Shown here: positions 8,042 through 16,719 of the stretch, piece by piece
How positions within the stretch are numbered: the stretch's first letter is position 1
How the letters are laid out: every line of letters begins with the position of its first letter
Source of the DNA: Pseudomonas trivialis
GTDB lineage: Bacteria > Pseudomonadota > Gammaproteobacteria > Pseudomonadales > Pseudomonadaceae
Assembly: GCF_001439805.1 (NCBI RefSeq)
Contig: NZ_JYLK01000006.1
Location: 186,001-250,000, forward strand
Direction of reading: 5' to 3'
DNA length: 64,000 nt
Program-made: the position numbers and the translations under genes
The notes under the pieces: model-generated
What the model was told of the DNA's origin: nothing
Database searches by the model: none
Seen by the model: the letters and a program-made list of their open reading frames with translations, nothing else

Positions 8042-8320
8042 ATGAGCCTGATCCAAGATAAATTCGCTTCAGTATTTTCCCAATACGACGTCACCACCCA
8101 GCCTCGTCCGGACGGCGGCATCCTGTTGACCCTGCGCAACGGCGAAGGCAAACAGGTCAAGCGCTCGATTTCCTATCAGCAGTTGCACACTGCCGACCAA
8201 TTGACCTGGGTGATCAGTGCCATCCGCCGCGACCTGGCTGAACAAGCCAGTGATCTGCCGCAAATTTCGATGCTGCAAAGCCAGAACCGCTTTGCCCTGC
8301 CGACCTACCACTCGGCGTAA
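8042..8320 (+). CDS. DUF3509-type small protein
   Basis: This 92-residue protein starts MSLIQDKF and has the strand-rich DUF3509 pattern (DGGILLTLRNGEG, then SYQQLHTADQLTWVISAIRRDLAEQ). It is a Pseudomonas-restricted family of unknown function. The chosen start has a GGAG ribosome site; a longer in-frame reading from 7877 would cover the predicted promoter. It is monocistronic, with a candidate sigma-54 promoter upstream and a strong terminator downstream. Confidence 0.85.
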   Translation: MSLIQDKFASVFSQYDVTTQPRPDGGILLTLRNGEGKQVKRSISYQQLHTADQLTWVISAIRRDLAEQASDLPQISMLQSQNRFALPTYHSA

Positions 8321-8339
8321 GCAACGACTTTTACAAGAA

Positions 8340-8375
8340 GGGCCGCGACGTCGTTGAACGTCGCGGCCCTTTTTC
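8340..8375 (+). terminator. Intrinsic terminator after the DUF3509 gene
   Basis: GGGCCGCGACGT pairs with ACGTCGCGGCCC around a 6-nt loop, followed by TTTTT. It lies 20 nt after the stop codon. Confidence 0.9.
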
Positions 8376-8381
8376 GTGCGT

Positions 8382-8651
8382 TTAATAGAGGCATTGGCGT
8401 ACCGCCTCATTAAGTGCCTGCACGCGATTGCTCACCTGAAGCTTGCCGTAGATATTGCGCAGATGAAATTTGACCGCTGCCTGGGAAGTCGCGCGAATCT
8501 TGCTGATTTCCCACACAGTCTTGCCCTCCGAGGCCCAGCGCAGGATTTCCAGCTCCGTTGGAGTCAAGGGTTTGCCGGACTGGCTCAAGCGACGTCGCAC
8601 CACCCGGGGTGGGTCGCAAGGTGCTTGATACAACTCCTCTGGGTCACTCAT
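8382..8651 (-). CDS. LuxR-type HTH-only transcriptional regulator
   Basis: This 89-residue protein is essentially one LuxR/GerE DNA-binding domain: LTPTELEILRWASEGKTVWEISKI then the recognition part QAAVKFHLRNIYGKL. There is no autoinducer or receiver domain. The start at 8651 follows AAGGAG with ideal spacing; an upstream ATG at 8732 has no ribosome site. Such HTH-only proteins are small regulators whose targets cannot be read from context, since neighbouring genes face away or belong to other operons. Confidence 0.8.
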   Translation of the reverse strand: MSDPEELYQAPCDPPRVVRRRLSQSGKPLTPTELEILRWASEGKTVWEISKIRATSQAAVKFHLRNIYGKLQVSNRVQALNEAVRQCLY

Positions 8652-8898
8652 GCCGCTCTCCTTCTTGCTAAGCGCTTGGCAGATGCCTTTACCGACCTTC
8701 GGATTCCTCCTATTGACAGCCGGTATAAGCACCGAAGCTTGAGAGCGTTACATAACCCAGGCAGCCGTACGCTTGGTCGCGGTATAAATAGCCATGACCT
8801 ACATGTAAATACGGTTCTTCCCACAAAAAAATCCAACTCTGCGGGGTTGAACATTTACCGCGCTATTGCACCACCCCGCCCCGACATCGTTCGAGTCA

Positions 8899-9429
8899 TC
8901 AGTCATCCAGTCCTGGCAATCCTGCGGTCACCGCGCCGACCGTGAACTCGAGCATCAGCCCCTGCGCACTGTTGGACAGGCACAACGTCACGCAGTAAGG
9001 GTTCTCGCCGATGTCGAACCCGTGTGACAAGCCTGCCGGGATCACCAACAGGTCGTTTTTTTCACAGCGCACGGCATACAGGTAGTCACCCACTTGCAGG
9101 GTGTACAACCCCTGACCTGCGATGAACAAACGCGCGTGGTCCTCGCTGTAGCGTCGCGCCTTCAGGTGGCTGACGCGCAACTCATCCTTGTGCGGCTGAT
9201 CGCTGCCGACGCTGAATACCTCGACCGCGCGATAGCCCAGCGCGTCGATCTGCGTCTGGCTTGCGGCAATCATCTGCGCCTCGCTGGCGCCTTTCTCCAA
9301 TGGGCCAGGCTGCCAGCGTTCGAACCGTACGCCGTGCTCGGCCAGGGTCGACGCAATGTCTTCGGCGTGGGTGAGAACTTTGTTCGGGGTATCCAGTGTG
9401 GCAAGGGCGTAGACGGCGACATGGCTCAT
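8899..9429 (-). CDS. Acireductone dioxygenase-like protein, metal site degenerate
   Basis: The 176 residues align along their whole length with acireductone dioxygenase (MtnD/ARD) of methionine salvage: PNKVLTHAEDIASTLAEHGVRF, YAVRCEKNDLLVIPAG and FDIGENP are typical. Normal ARD binds Fe or Ni through His96, His98, Glu102 and His140 (Klebsiella numbering, motif HxHxEDE). Here that motif reads RRYSEDH, so three ligands are Arg, Tyr and His; only the last His (PAGLSHGFD) remains. The frame is intact. Its start overlaps the stop of the MFS gene by 4 nt (ATGA), so the two are translationally coupled. It is unlikely to be a standard dioxygenase and may have a new role. Confidence 0.8.
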   Translation of the reverse strand: MSHVAVYALATLDTPNKVLTHAEDIASTLAEHGVRFERWQPGPLEKGASEAQMIAASQTQIDALGYRAVEVFSVGSDQPHKDELRVSHLKARRYSEDHARLFIAGQGLYTLQVGDYLYAVRCEKNDLLVIPAGLSHGFDIGENPYCVTLCLSNSAQGLMLEFTVGAVTAGLPGLDD

Positions 9430-10589
9430 GGGACGGTTCCTTGATTCTGCTCGTGCAAGCGAAGGCCGATGATAACGGCGGCGGCCAGAGCGGCGGCGCT
9501 GGCGATGCCGAACGTGAGGGTCGGGCCCAGCAGGTTCCAGCTGTAGCCCGAATACAGGGCGCCGAGGGCGCCACCGGTGCCGGCCAGTGCGGCGTACAGC
9601 GCCTGCCCCTGGCCTTGTTGTTTATCGCCGAAGCTGCGTTGCACAAAAGCAATCGCTGCGGCGTGAAAGCTGCCGAAGGTCGCGGCGTGCATCACTTGCG
9701 ACAACAGCAGCACCCAGAAGAATTCGGCAAAGGTGCCCAGCAGCAGCCAGCGCAGCCCCGCCAACAGGAAACTGGCCAGCAGCACCCGGCGCAGGGAAAA
9801 GCGCATGAGGATGCGGCTCATCGCCAAAAACATCAGCACTTCGGCTACCACGCCCAGGGCCCACAGCAGGCCGATCACGCCACGGCTGTAACCCAGGTGT
9901 TCGAGGTGCAGGGTGAGAAAGGTGTAATACGGGCCGTGGCTCAACTGCATCAGCGCCACACAACCATAAAAAGCCAGCACGCCGGGGCGGCGCAGCTGTA
10001 TGAGGAAACCGTCGCCAGCCAGGCGATTGCCGTGGCCGGCGGGTTGCGCATTCGGCACCCACAGACTGGCAGCGATGATCCCGGCCATGATCACCACAAC
10101 CACCACCGGGTAGATGTCCAGGCTCAGCCAGTCAAACAGGCGGCCCATAAGCACCACGGTGAGGATAAAACCGATGGAGCCCCACAGTCGCAGCTGGCTG
10201 TAGCGTGCGGTCTGCTCGCGCAGGTGCGCCAGGGTGATGACCTCGAACTGCGGCAAGACCGCGTGCCAGAAGAACGCATGCAGGGCCATGACCAGCGCCA
10301 GCCAGGCGTAGGTTTTGCTCACGAAAATCAGGGCAAAACTGGCCAGGGTGCATACCGCGCCAACGCGCACGATGGTCAGGCGCCGGCCGGTGTGATCGCC
10401 GAGCCAGCCCCACAGATTGGGCGCCACGCAGCGCATCAGCATGGGGATGGCCACCAGTTCGCCGATGCGCGCGCTGGAGAAGCCCAGGTGATCGAAGTAC
10501 AGCGCCAGAAACGGCGCGGTGGCCCCCAACAGGGCGAAGTAGAACAGGTAGAAGCTGGAGAGGCGCCAGTAAGGGAGCGTTGAAGTCAT
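9426..10589 (-). CDS. MFS transporter
   Basis: This 387-residue protein has about 12 membrane segments and matches the HcaT/nucleoside-transporter-like MFS branch: N-terminal YWRLSSFYLFYFALLGATAPFLALY and a loop after helix 2 with WLGDHTGRR. The substrate is unknown. In P. aeruginosa the equivalent transporter gene sits between aroC and methionine-salvage genes; here it is coupled by a 4-nt overlap to the degenerate acireductone dioxygenase-like gene. It lies downstream of aroC on the same strand with a REP-like element in between. Confidence 0.82.
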   Translation of the reverse strand: MTSTLPYWRLSSFYLFYFALLGATAPFLALYFDHLGFSSARIGELVAIPMLMRCVAPNLWGWLGDHTGRRLTIVRVGAVCTLASFALIFVSKTYAWLALVMALHAFFWHAVLPQFEVITLAHLREQTARYSQLRLWGSIGFILTVVLMGRLFDWLSLDIYPVVVVVIMAGIIAASLWVPNAQPAGHGNRLAGDGFLIQLRRPGVLAFYGCVALMQLSHGPYYTFLTLHLEHLGYSRGVIGLLWALGVVAEVLMFLAMSRILMRFSLRRVLLASFLLAGLRWLLLGTFAEFFWVLLLSQVMHAATFGSFHAAAIAFVQRSFGDKQQGQGQALYAALAGTGGALGALYSGYSWNLLGPTLTFGIASAAALAAAVIIGLRLHEQNQGTVP

Positions 10590-10597
10590 AGGTTACA

Positions 10598-10641
10598 GGG
10601 GCCGCTTCGTGGCCCGGCGCGAGCAAGCTCGCCCGCCACAA
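10598..10641. repeat. Hairpin plus REP-like fragment
   Basis: GGGCC-GCTTCGT-GGCCC (about 10599-10615) is followed by a GCGAGCAAGCTCGCC REP core in the 59-nt gap between aroC and the MFS gene. It may act as a partial terminator after aroC. Confidence 0.55.
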
Positions 10642-10648
10642 CAGAGCG

Positions 10649-11740
10649 TCACAGCTGGCCCAGCACCGGCGTGTTCACGTGCACATCGGCGTTCTGTCCA
10701 CGGTGGCGCAGCAGATGGTCCATCAGCACGATGGCCATCATCGCTTCGGCAATCGGTGTGGCGCGAATGCCCACGCAGGGGTCATGGCGACCCTTGGTGA
10801 TGATGTCCACCGGATTGCCGTGCACGTCGATCGAGCGGCCTGGCGTGGTGATGCTGGACGTGGCCTTCAGCGCCAGATGCGCCACGATCGGCTGGCCCGA
10901 AGAGATGCCGCCGAGGATGCCGCCTGCGTTGTTGCTGAGGAAACCCTGCGGGGTCATTTCGTCACGATGCTCGGTGCCGCGCTGGGACACACAAGCGAAA
11001 CCTGCACCGATCTCCACGCCCTTCACCGCGTTGATGCTCATCAGCGCATGGGCCAGTTCGGCGTCGAGGCGGTCGAAGATCGGCTCGCCCAGCCCCGGCT
11101 TGACCCCTTCGGCCACCACGGTGATGCGCGCGCCGACCGAGTCCTGGTCGCGGCGCAACTGGTCCATGTAGGCTTCCAGTTCCGGCACCTTGTCCGGATC
11201 GGGGCAGAAAAAAGCGTTGTCTTCGACGCTGTCCCAGGTTTTGAACGGGATTTCGATGGGCCCCAGCTGGCTCATGTAGCCACGGATCACGATGCCCTGG
11301 CTCGCCAGGTATTTCTTGGCGATGGCGCCGGCCGCCACGCGCATCGCAGTCTCGCGGGCCGAGCTGCGGCCACCGCCACGGTAGTCGCGTTCGCCGTATT
11401 TGTGATGGTAGGTATAGTCGGCATGGGCCGGGCGGAACAGGTCCTTGATCGCCGAATAGTCCTTGGACTTCTGGTCGGTGTTGCGGATCAACAGGCCGAT
11501 GGCGCAACCGGTGGTGCGGCCTTCGAAGACGCCGGAGAGGATCTCGACTTCGTCGGGCTCCTGACGCTGGGTGGTGTGGCGGCTGGTGCCGGGCTTGCGG
11601 CGGTCGAGGTCACGCTGCAGGTCGTCCAGGGACAACTCAAGCCCGGGCGGGCAGCCGTCGACAATGGCGACCAACGCCGGGCCATGGCTTTCGCCCGCGG
11701 TGGTGACAGTGAACAACTTGCCGAAGGTATTGCCGGACAT
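10649..11740 (-). CDS. aroC: Chorismate synthase
   Basis: This 363-residue enzyme catalyses the last shikimate step, EPSP to chorismate, using reduced FMN. Family signatures are clear: [18 protein letters not shown] near the N terminus, the middle signature [12 protein letters not shown] and the C-terminal SIDVHG region with GRHDPC. Length is normal for bacteria. It is cytoplasmic and essential for aromatic amino acids, folate and pyoverdine precursors. It diverges from the alpha/beta hydrolase gene. Confidence 0.97.
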   Translation of the reverse strand: MSGNTFGKLFTVTTAGESHGPALVAIVDGCPPGLELSLDDLQRDLDRRKPGTSRHTTQRQEPDEVEILSGVFEGRTTGCAIGLLIRNTDQKSKDYSAIKDLFRPAHADYTYHHKYGERDYRGGGRSSARETAMRVAAGAIAKKYLASQGIVIRGYMSQLGPIEIPFKTWDSVEDNAFFCPDPDKVPELEAYMDQLRRDQDSVGARITVVAEGVKPGLGEPIFDRLDAELAHALMSINAVKGVEIGAGFACVSQRGTEHRDEMTPQGFLSNNAGGILGGISSGQPIVAHLALKATSSITTPGRSIDVHGNPVDIITKGRHDPCVGIRATPIAEAMMAIVLMDHLLRHRGQNADVHVNTPVLGQL

Positions 11741-11882
11741 GCAGGGCGCTCCGTGAAATCAGTTGAATCAAGTCAACCGTAATAACTTAAGGCGGCCAGT
11801 ATACGCAGGCTAACCGACTAGTTCATCCTCGAAACCTTAGCGGTGGACACGGGTCCAACCGGCACCTCCCCATGATGGCGCG

Positions 11883-12845
11883 ATGATGCTTCGAGTTCTG
11901 CTGTTAGCCCTTACCCTCTTTACAAGTCTGGCCCAGGGTGCCTCCCCGGTGGTGCTGCAACGCCCCATCAGCCTGGACACCGGCAGCGGCGAGCTGTTTG
12001 GCTCGCTGTTGTTGCCACAATCGGACAAACCGGTGCCGGTGGTGCTGATCATCGCCGGCTCAGGCCCTACCGACCGCAATGGCAACAGTGCCGACGGCGC
12101 GCGCAACGACAGCCTCAAGCGACTGGCCTGGGTGCTTGCGCGGCATAACATCGCCAGCGTGCGCTACGACAAGCGCGGCGTGGCCGCAAGCCTTGCGGCC
12201 ACGCCCGACGAACGCAATCTCACCCTCGACGCCTACGTGGCCGATGCCGTGGCCTGGGGCAAACTGCTCAAGGCGGATAAACGCATGGGCCCGTTGATCG
12301 TGCTGGGGCACAGTGAAGGCGCACTGGTCGCCGCCCTCGCCGCGCCGCAACTGGATCCGGCCGGTGTCGTATCGCTCTCCGGCAGCGCCCGCCCGGTCGA
12401 CCAGGTGATCCGTCAGCAACTGGCCGACCATCTGCCCCCTGCTCTGCTGCTGCGCAGCAATGAAATCCTCGACCACCTCAAGGCCGGTCAGTTGGATGCC
12501 GACGTGCCAACTCCCCTGGAAGGGATTTTCCGGCCCAGCGTGCAGCCGTACCTGATCAGCCTGTTTCGCGCCGATCCATCGGCCGCGTTCGCCAGGCTGC
12601 GCATGCCGGCACTGATCATCCAGGGCACCAACGATATCCAGGTGGGAGTGGCCGATGCACGGCAACTGCAACAGGCCAAGCCCGATGCGCAGTTGACCCT
12701 CATCGAAGGCATGAACCACGTGATGCGCATCGTGCCCAATAACGTCAAGCAGCAACTGGCCTCCTACAACGACCCGAAACTGCCGCTGGCGGCCGAGTTG
12801 GGCGAGCGCCTGGTGCGCTTTATCGACGGGCTGCGCTCGCGTTAA
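11883..12845 (+). CDS. Secreted alpha/beta hydrolase
   Basis: The 320 residues begin with a signal peptide (hydrophobic stretch LLLALTLFTSLAQGA). An alpha/beta-hydrolase fold follows: an oxyanion segment IIAGSGPTDRNG, the nucleophile elbow GHSEG, the acid GTNDIQV and the histidine GMNHVM. It therefore acts in the periplasm as an esterase or peptidase-like hydrolase of unknown substrate. A second ATG at 11886 could also be used. Its place next to aroC and prmB is as in P. aeruginosa. Confidence 0.85.
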   Translation: MMLRVLLLALTLFTSLAQGASPVVLQRPISLDTGSGELFGSLLLPQSDKPVPVVLIIAGSGPTDRNGNSADGARNDSLKRLAWVLARHNIASVRYDKRGVAASLAATPDERNLTLDAYVADAVAWGKLLKADKRMGPLIVLGHSEGALVAALAAPQLDPAGVVSLSGSARPVDQVIRQQLADHLPPALLLRSNEILDHLKAGQLDADVPTPLEGIFRPSVQPYLISLFRADPSAAFARLRMPALIIQGTNDIQVGVADARQLQQAKPDAQLTLIEGMNHVMRIVPNNVKQQLASYNDPKLPLAAELGERLVRFIDGLRSR

Positions 12846-12943
12846 GCAAGTATTGGCCTCCAGTCCTGGCAAAAACGGCCGATAAGCCCAGGGTCGACAG
12901 TAAAAGACTGTCGGCTCGCACGGCTTGGACAGGATCGCGCCGC

Positions 12944-13750
12944 ATGACAATCACCGAAGCAATACCGGAACCGACCACCGACACCCCGGCCGACGCGCCC
13001 GAGGCTGTCGCGGCAGCCGCCCTGCCGTGGGCGGACGTGCAGGCCGAACATTTCAGGATGCTGCGCCTGGCGCCACTGGCCATCGACCGTGCCACCGGAG
13101 CACGACCCCTGCGCTTTGTACAGTTTGGCTACGCCGAGCGGCATGACCCGCACCGCAGCCTGTTGCGCATGGTCATCGAGTTGCCCAGCCAGCGCGTGCG
13201 GAGTGAGCAGAACAAGCTCGACGTCTGGGTGGACCACGATACGCACCGCGTGCACTTCGGTCCGGGCAACAGCCTGGAAATCGAACCGGTCAACCGTGGC
13301 CTCGGCCGCTTCCTGGTGGCCCAGGCCGCCGCGTGGGCGAAAAGGAAGTGGTCACACTATCGCGTCGACGGCGTGGGCCTGGCCAACAAGGATGCGCTCA
13401 ACGAAGCCACGCGCCTGCGCCGCGATCACTTCCTGCGCATTCAGGGCTTTGATGTGGCCTACGCCGATGTGCAGCACTTGAAAGGCAATGTGCAGCCGGG
13501 CAAGGTCAGCGACGTGCTGGACAGCTGGAACACCGAGAAGGTGCAGTTTGTGCAGATTCTGGAAGCGGCGCAGATGCTGCAACAGGCCGAGCAGAACCTG
13601 CTGGAGCAGGAAGTGAAACTGCGCAAGGAGGAGGAAAAGGTCACCAAATTCAAGCGCGAGGACAGCGGCTTGCGCTTCACCATTACCTGCCTGGTGGCGT
13701 TTACGGTGTTTCAGGCGGGGTTGTTGATCTGGATTGCCACGCATCGCTGA
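12944..13750 (+). CDS. Hypothetical protein with coiled coil and C-terminal membrane anchor
   Basis: No named family is recognised. The 268-residue protein has a Pro/Ala-rich N terminus, a folded central part (GPGNSLEIEPVNRGLGRFLVAQAA), a highly charged coiled coil near residues 205-240 (QQAEQNLLEQEVKLRKEEEK) and one C-terminal transmembrane helix (FTITCLVAFTVFQAGLLIWIA). This suggests a tail-anchored inner-membrane protein with its body in the cytoplasm. It stands alone, followed by a REP element. P. aeruginosa has a membrane protein gene at the same place next to prmB. Confidence 0.75.
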   Translation: MTITEAIPEPTTDTPADAPEAVAAAALPWADVQAEHFRMLRLAPLAIDRATGARPLRFVQFGYAERHDPHRSLLRMVIELPSQRVRSEQNKLDVWVDHDTHRVHFGPGNSLEIEPVNRGLGRFLVAQAAAWAKRKWSHYRVDGVGLANKDALNEATRLRRDHFLRIQGFDVAYADVQHLKGNVQPGKVSDVLDSWNTEKVQFVQILEAAQMLQQAEQNLLEQEVKLRKEEEKVTKFKREDSGLRFTITCLVAFTVFQAGLLIWIATHR

Positions 13751-13771
13751 TAAATTGCAATGCAATCAAAA

Positions 13772-13798
13772 TGTGGGAGGGGCTTGCCCCTCCCACAT
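13772..13798. repeat. REP element
   Basis: TGTGGGAGGGGCTTGCCCCTCCCACA is a single palindromic REP sequence between the converging hypothetical and prmB genes. It could double as a bidirectional terminator. Confidence 0.85.
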
Positions 13799-13803
13799 TG
13801 ACC

Positions 13804-14724
13804 TCATTTATTCAGCTGGACCCGGGCGGCAAATACCGCCTGATGCTCGCGGCACTGTTCAGCCGTGAGCATGAACACGCCATGCCCACCTCGCTGAAAG
13901 TCCAGCCAGGCGAAATCCACTTCCGGGTACAGTGCCTCGACGTGCACCTGGCTGTTGCCCACCTCAATGATCAGCAAGCCCTTCTCGGTCAAGTGATCCG
14001 CCGCCTCGGCCAGCATGCGCCGTACCAGGTTCAAGCCGTCGTCACCACAGGCCAGACCCAACTCCGGCTCGTGCTGATACTCATCTGGCATGTCGGCAAA
14101 GTCTTCGGCATCCACGTAGGGCGGGTTGGACACAATCAAGTCAAAACGCTGGCCCGGCAGGCCATCGAAGCCATCGCCCTGCACGGTGTAAACACGCTGG
14201 TCCACACCGTGGCGCTCGATGTTCTGGTTGGCCACTTCCAACGCTTCGAAGGACAGGTCACCCAGCACCACTTCAGCCTCCTGAAACTCGTAGGCGCAGG
14301 CAATGCCGATGCAACCGGAGCCCGTGCACAGGTCGAGGATGCGCGCGGGCGGTTGGGCCAACCAGGGTTCGAAGCGGTTTTCGATCAGTTCGCCAATCGG
14401 TGAGCGCGGAATCAGCACGCGTTCGTCGACGATAAACGACAAACCGCAGAACCAGGCTTCCTTCAACAGGTATGCGGTGGGCACACGCTCATGGATGCGG
14501 CGATGCAGCAAACGCTGTACGTGGGAGATTTCCTCTTCTTCGAGGTTGCAGTCAAGGTAGCTGTCGGCAATTTCCCAAGGCAGATGCAGGGCGCCGAGCA
14601 CCAGTTGCCGGGCTTCGTCCCAGGCATTGTCGGTGCCGTGGCCGAAAAACAGGTCTTCCCCGTGAAAACGGCTGACAGCCCAACGGATATGGTCGCGCAA
14701 AGTGCGCAGGCGGGAAGTGATCAC
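13804..14724 (-). CDS. prmB: Ribosomal protein L3 N5-glutamine methyltransferase
   Basis: This 306-residue SAM-dependent methyltransferase modifies a glutamine of ribosomal protein L3. It shows the SAM-binding motif [14 protein letters not shown] and the catalytic VSNPPYVD motif of glutamine N5-methyltransferases. The N-terminal helical domain contains [10 protein letters not shown], as in PrmB and HemK/PrmC. It uses a GTG start at 14724 with CAGGAG upstream. The position between the hydrolase/hypothetical pair and the isochorismatase-like gene matches P. aeruginosa. Confidence 0.92.
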   Translation of the reverse strand: MITSRLRTLRDHIRWAVSRFHGEDLFFGHGTDNAWDEARQLVLGALHLPWEIADSYLDCNLEEEEISHVQRLLHRRIHERVPTAYLLKEAWFCGLSFIVDERVLIPRSPIGELIENRFEPWLAQPPARILDLCTGSGCIGIACAYEFQEAEVVLGDLSFEALEVANQNIERHGVDQRVYTVQGDGFDGLPGQRFDLIVSNPPYVDAEDFADMPDEYQHEPELGLACGDDGLNLVRRMLAEAADHLTEKGLLIIEVGNSQVHVEALYPEVDFAWLDFQRGGHGVFMLTAEQCREHQAVFAARVQLNK

Positions 14725-14962
14725 GGGGCAAGCTCCTGGAAAAAACGACTGGCGATTCTAACAGCCTTCGCCGGGACCGACGATGAGTGCAGTGCTCGCG
14801 CCATCTGTCGGATTTCATCCAAATGGCCGCCCCGAGGTTAAACAAGGCAGCCCCTTGACAGGGCTGTACGCCAGCAACGGCGCAGCTTGCGATGGTAGCG
14901 ATTCACAGAACCGCTCTGCCAGTGGACAATGTCGCAAATGCCCCCCTGACAGGAGCCCCAGA

Positions 14963-15553
14963 ATGTCCGTTCCAAAGACGATGTTTCAACTCAGCGGTCG
15001 TGGTTACGCAGCAGCGAACCTTGCCCATGCGACCCTCGTGATCATCGACGCCCAGAAGGAATACCTCAGCGGTCCGCTCGCCCTTTCGGGCATGGACGCG
15101 GCCGTCGCCAACATCAGGCAACTGGTGACCTCGGCGCGCAATGCCGGGCGCCCGATTGTGCATGTGCGCCACCTCGGCACCGTCGGCGGTCTGTTTGATC
15201 CCCAGGGCGAGCGCGGCGAATTCATCCCGGGCCTTGAGCCTGAGGGTGACGAAACCATCATCGGCAAGCTGCTGCCAAGCGCCTTCCATGGCACGGGCCT
15301 GGAAAAACACCTGCAGGACCTGGGCTCGCTGGACCTGATCGTCTGCGGTTTCATGAGCCACTCCAGCGTCAGCACCACCGTGCGCGCCGCCAAGAACCTG
15401 GGCTTTCGCTGCACGTTGGTGGAAGACGCCTGCGCCACCCGCGACCTGCCTTGCAAAGACGGTGTCCTGAGTGCCGAGCACGTGCAGCAGACCGAAATGG
15501 CCATCATGGCCGACAACTTCGCGACCCTCGCGCTGACCAGGGATCTGATCTGA
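14963..15553 (+). CDS. Isochorismatase-like cysteine hydrolase with Ser in place of Cys
   Basis: This 196-residue protein has the isochorismatase fold: VIIDAQKEYL with the catalytic Asp, IIGKLLPSAF with the Lys, and the third-position motif. In hydrolases of this family that last motif reads G-x-M-T-H-x-C-V; here it is GFMSHSSV, so the nucleophilic Cys is Ser. Isochorismatases proper also lack this Cys, so the enzyme may act on a vinyl ether, or the Ser may serve. The start follows an AGGAG site; an upstream in-frame ATG at 14783 overlaps the prmB promoter region. The substrate is unknown. Confidence 0.85.
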   Translation: MSVPKTMFQLSGRGYAAANLAHATLVIIDAQKEYLSGPLALSGMDAAVANIRQLVTSARNAGRPIVHVRHLGTVGGLFDPQGERGEFIPGLEPEGDETIIGKLLPSAFHGTGLEKHLQDLGSLDLIVCGFMSHSSVSTTVRAAKNLGFRCTLVEDACATRDLPCKDGVLSAEHVQQTEMAIMADNFATLALTRDLI

Positions 15554-15633
15554 TCGACCAGGAGGTGAGCGGCGTGTTTAAACCCCACTCATCCGCAAAG
15601 CCCTTTCATTTGGCGCATTTACCCCTCCTGCCG

Positions 15634-15660
15634 GAACAACCTGTGTATCTTCCGGTCGAA
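15634..15660 (+). promoter_or_regulatory. Weak candidate AlgU-type promoter
   Basis: GAACAA (15634-15639), 16 nt, then TCGAA (15656-15660) fits GAAC..-N16-TCnnA. It lies 29 nt before the next start codon. The -35 has two mismatches. Confidence 0.25.
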
Positions 15661-15688
15661 GGGCCGATACCCTGGAGGAAAGGTCGGA

Positions 15689-16009
15689 ATGAAGATATCC
15701 GATGGTTTTGATGCTCGTCGCTTGCGCCCCAAGGGCCCGAGCAACTGGCGTCTGCGTCTGGTGGCGTGCTTTGCCGCGCTGCTGACGATGTGTGGTCTGT
15801 TGTTGGCCGGCGCTGGTGGCGCCGGCTTGTTTGGTCACTCGCCGGCCCTTGGCGAGCTGAATGCCAGCCCCGGTGGCTCGGCGATTCTGTTGGTGATGGG
15901 CCTGTTGGTGCTGTGGTTCGGCGTATGGTTGTGGCGCCGCAGCCGTCGGAAAATGCGCCAGACCTCGTCATTGAATATCGCCTCGCACCTGATGAAAAAG
16001 CACGATTGA
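15689..16009 (+). CDS. Small inner-membrane hypothetical protein
   Basis: This 106-residue protein has two predicted transmembrane helices (LVACFAALLTMCGLLLAGAG and SAILLVMGLLVLWFGVWLW) joined by a short loop and followed by a basic cytoplasmic-type tail (RRSRRKMRQ). The ribosome site GGAGGAAAGG is strong. It is conserved at this place in Pseudomonas but has no known function. Translation is probably efficient; regulation may be by envelope stress if the weak AlgU-like box is real. Confidence 0.78.
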   Translation: MKISDGFDARRLRPKGPSNWRLRLVACFAALLTMCGLLLAGAGGAGLFGHSPALGELNASPGGSAILLVMGLLVLWFGVWLWRRSRRKMRQTSSLNIASHLMKKHD

Positions 16010-16083
16010 TGGCGCCTGGATAGCGTTTCCTGCGCCCTGGCCGCCGCGATTAGGTAAACTGCCCGCCCCTCGCGGAGGCTGAC

Positions 16084-16641
16084 ATGCAAGACGACGACTT
16101 TTCCCTGTTCAAAAACGAGCTGCGCGGCGTCAAGCCGATCAAGCACGACCGCGCCGACACTGGCAAACCCAAGGCAGACCGGGCGCAGATCGCGAAACTG
16201 CGCCAGGCTGCCACCGTGCGCACCGATGCCACGACCGTGGATGGCTTGTCGGACCAGTTCGTGATCGACGTCGGCCCCGAGGACGAGCTGCTGTGGGCGC
16301 GCGACGGCGTGCAGGAAAGCCAGATGCGCAAGCTCAAGCTCGGCCAGATTCCCTTCGAAGGCAGCCTCGACCTGCATGGCATGACCGTGGAAAAAGCCCG
16401 GGAAACCCTGTGGGCCTTTCTTGCCGAAGCCACGAAATTCGAAATCCGCTGCGTGCGCGTCACCCACGGCAAGGCTGTGCGCCTGGACGGCAAGCGGCCA
16501 ATGATCAAGAGCCACGTCAATACCTGGCTGCGCCAGCACACCCAGGTGCTCGGCTTTACCTCCTGCCAGGCCCGCCACGGCGGCGCCGGTGCGGTGTATG
16601 TGATGCTCAAGCGCACCATGATGGAAGGCCGCGACGAGTAA
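16084..16641 (+). CDS. Smr-domain protein (MutS2 C-terminal/SmrA-like endonuclease)
   Basis: This 185-residue protein has a basic N-terminal extension and a C-terminal Smr domain (about residues 95-180). The two conserved motifs are LDLHGMT and VTHGKA, the latter for the usual THGxG with the last Gly as Ala. Smr domains nick branched DNA or, in some proteins, RNA on collided ribosomes. The start follows GGAGG. It lies 78 nt before folE on the same strand and the two are likely co-transcribed, as in P. aeruginosa. Confidence 0.88.
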   Translation: MQDDDFSLFKNELRGVKPIKHDRADTGKPKADRAQIAKLRQAATVRTDATTVDGLSDQFVIDVGPEDELLWARDGVQESQMRKLKLGQIPFEGSLDLHGMTVEKARETLWAFLAEATKFEIRCVRVTHGKAVRLDGKRPMIKSHVNTWLRQHTQVLGFTSCQARHGGAGAVYVMLKRTMMEGRDE

Positions 16642-16719
16642 CAAGTGCCATCGTCAGGCTTGCAGCGATGTGTCCGCCCCCGTAACCTTGCGCTTTGCGA
16701 AAATCCAACAGGTAGTTTC

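Noticed and set aside
8899..9429. Compensated frameshift as the cause of the lost metal ligands
   Set aside because: The codons before, in and after the motif stay in the family frame and align without gaps; the changes are substitutions.
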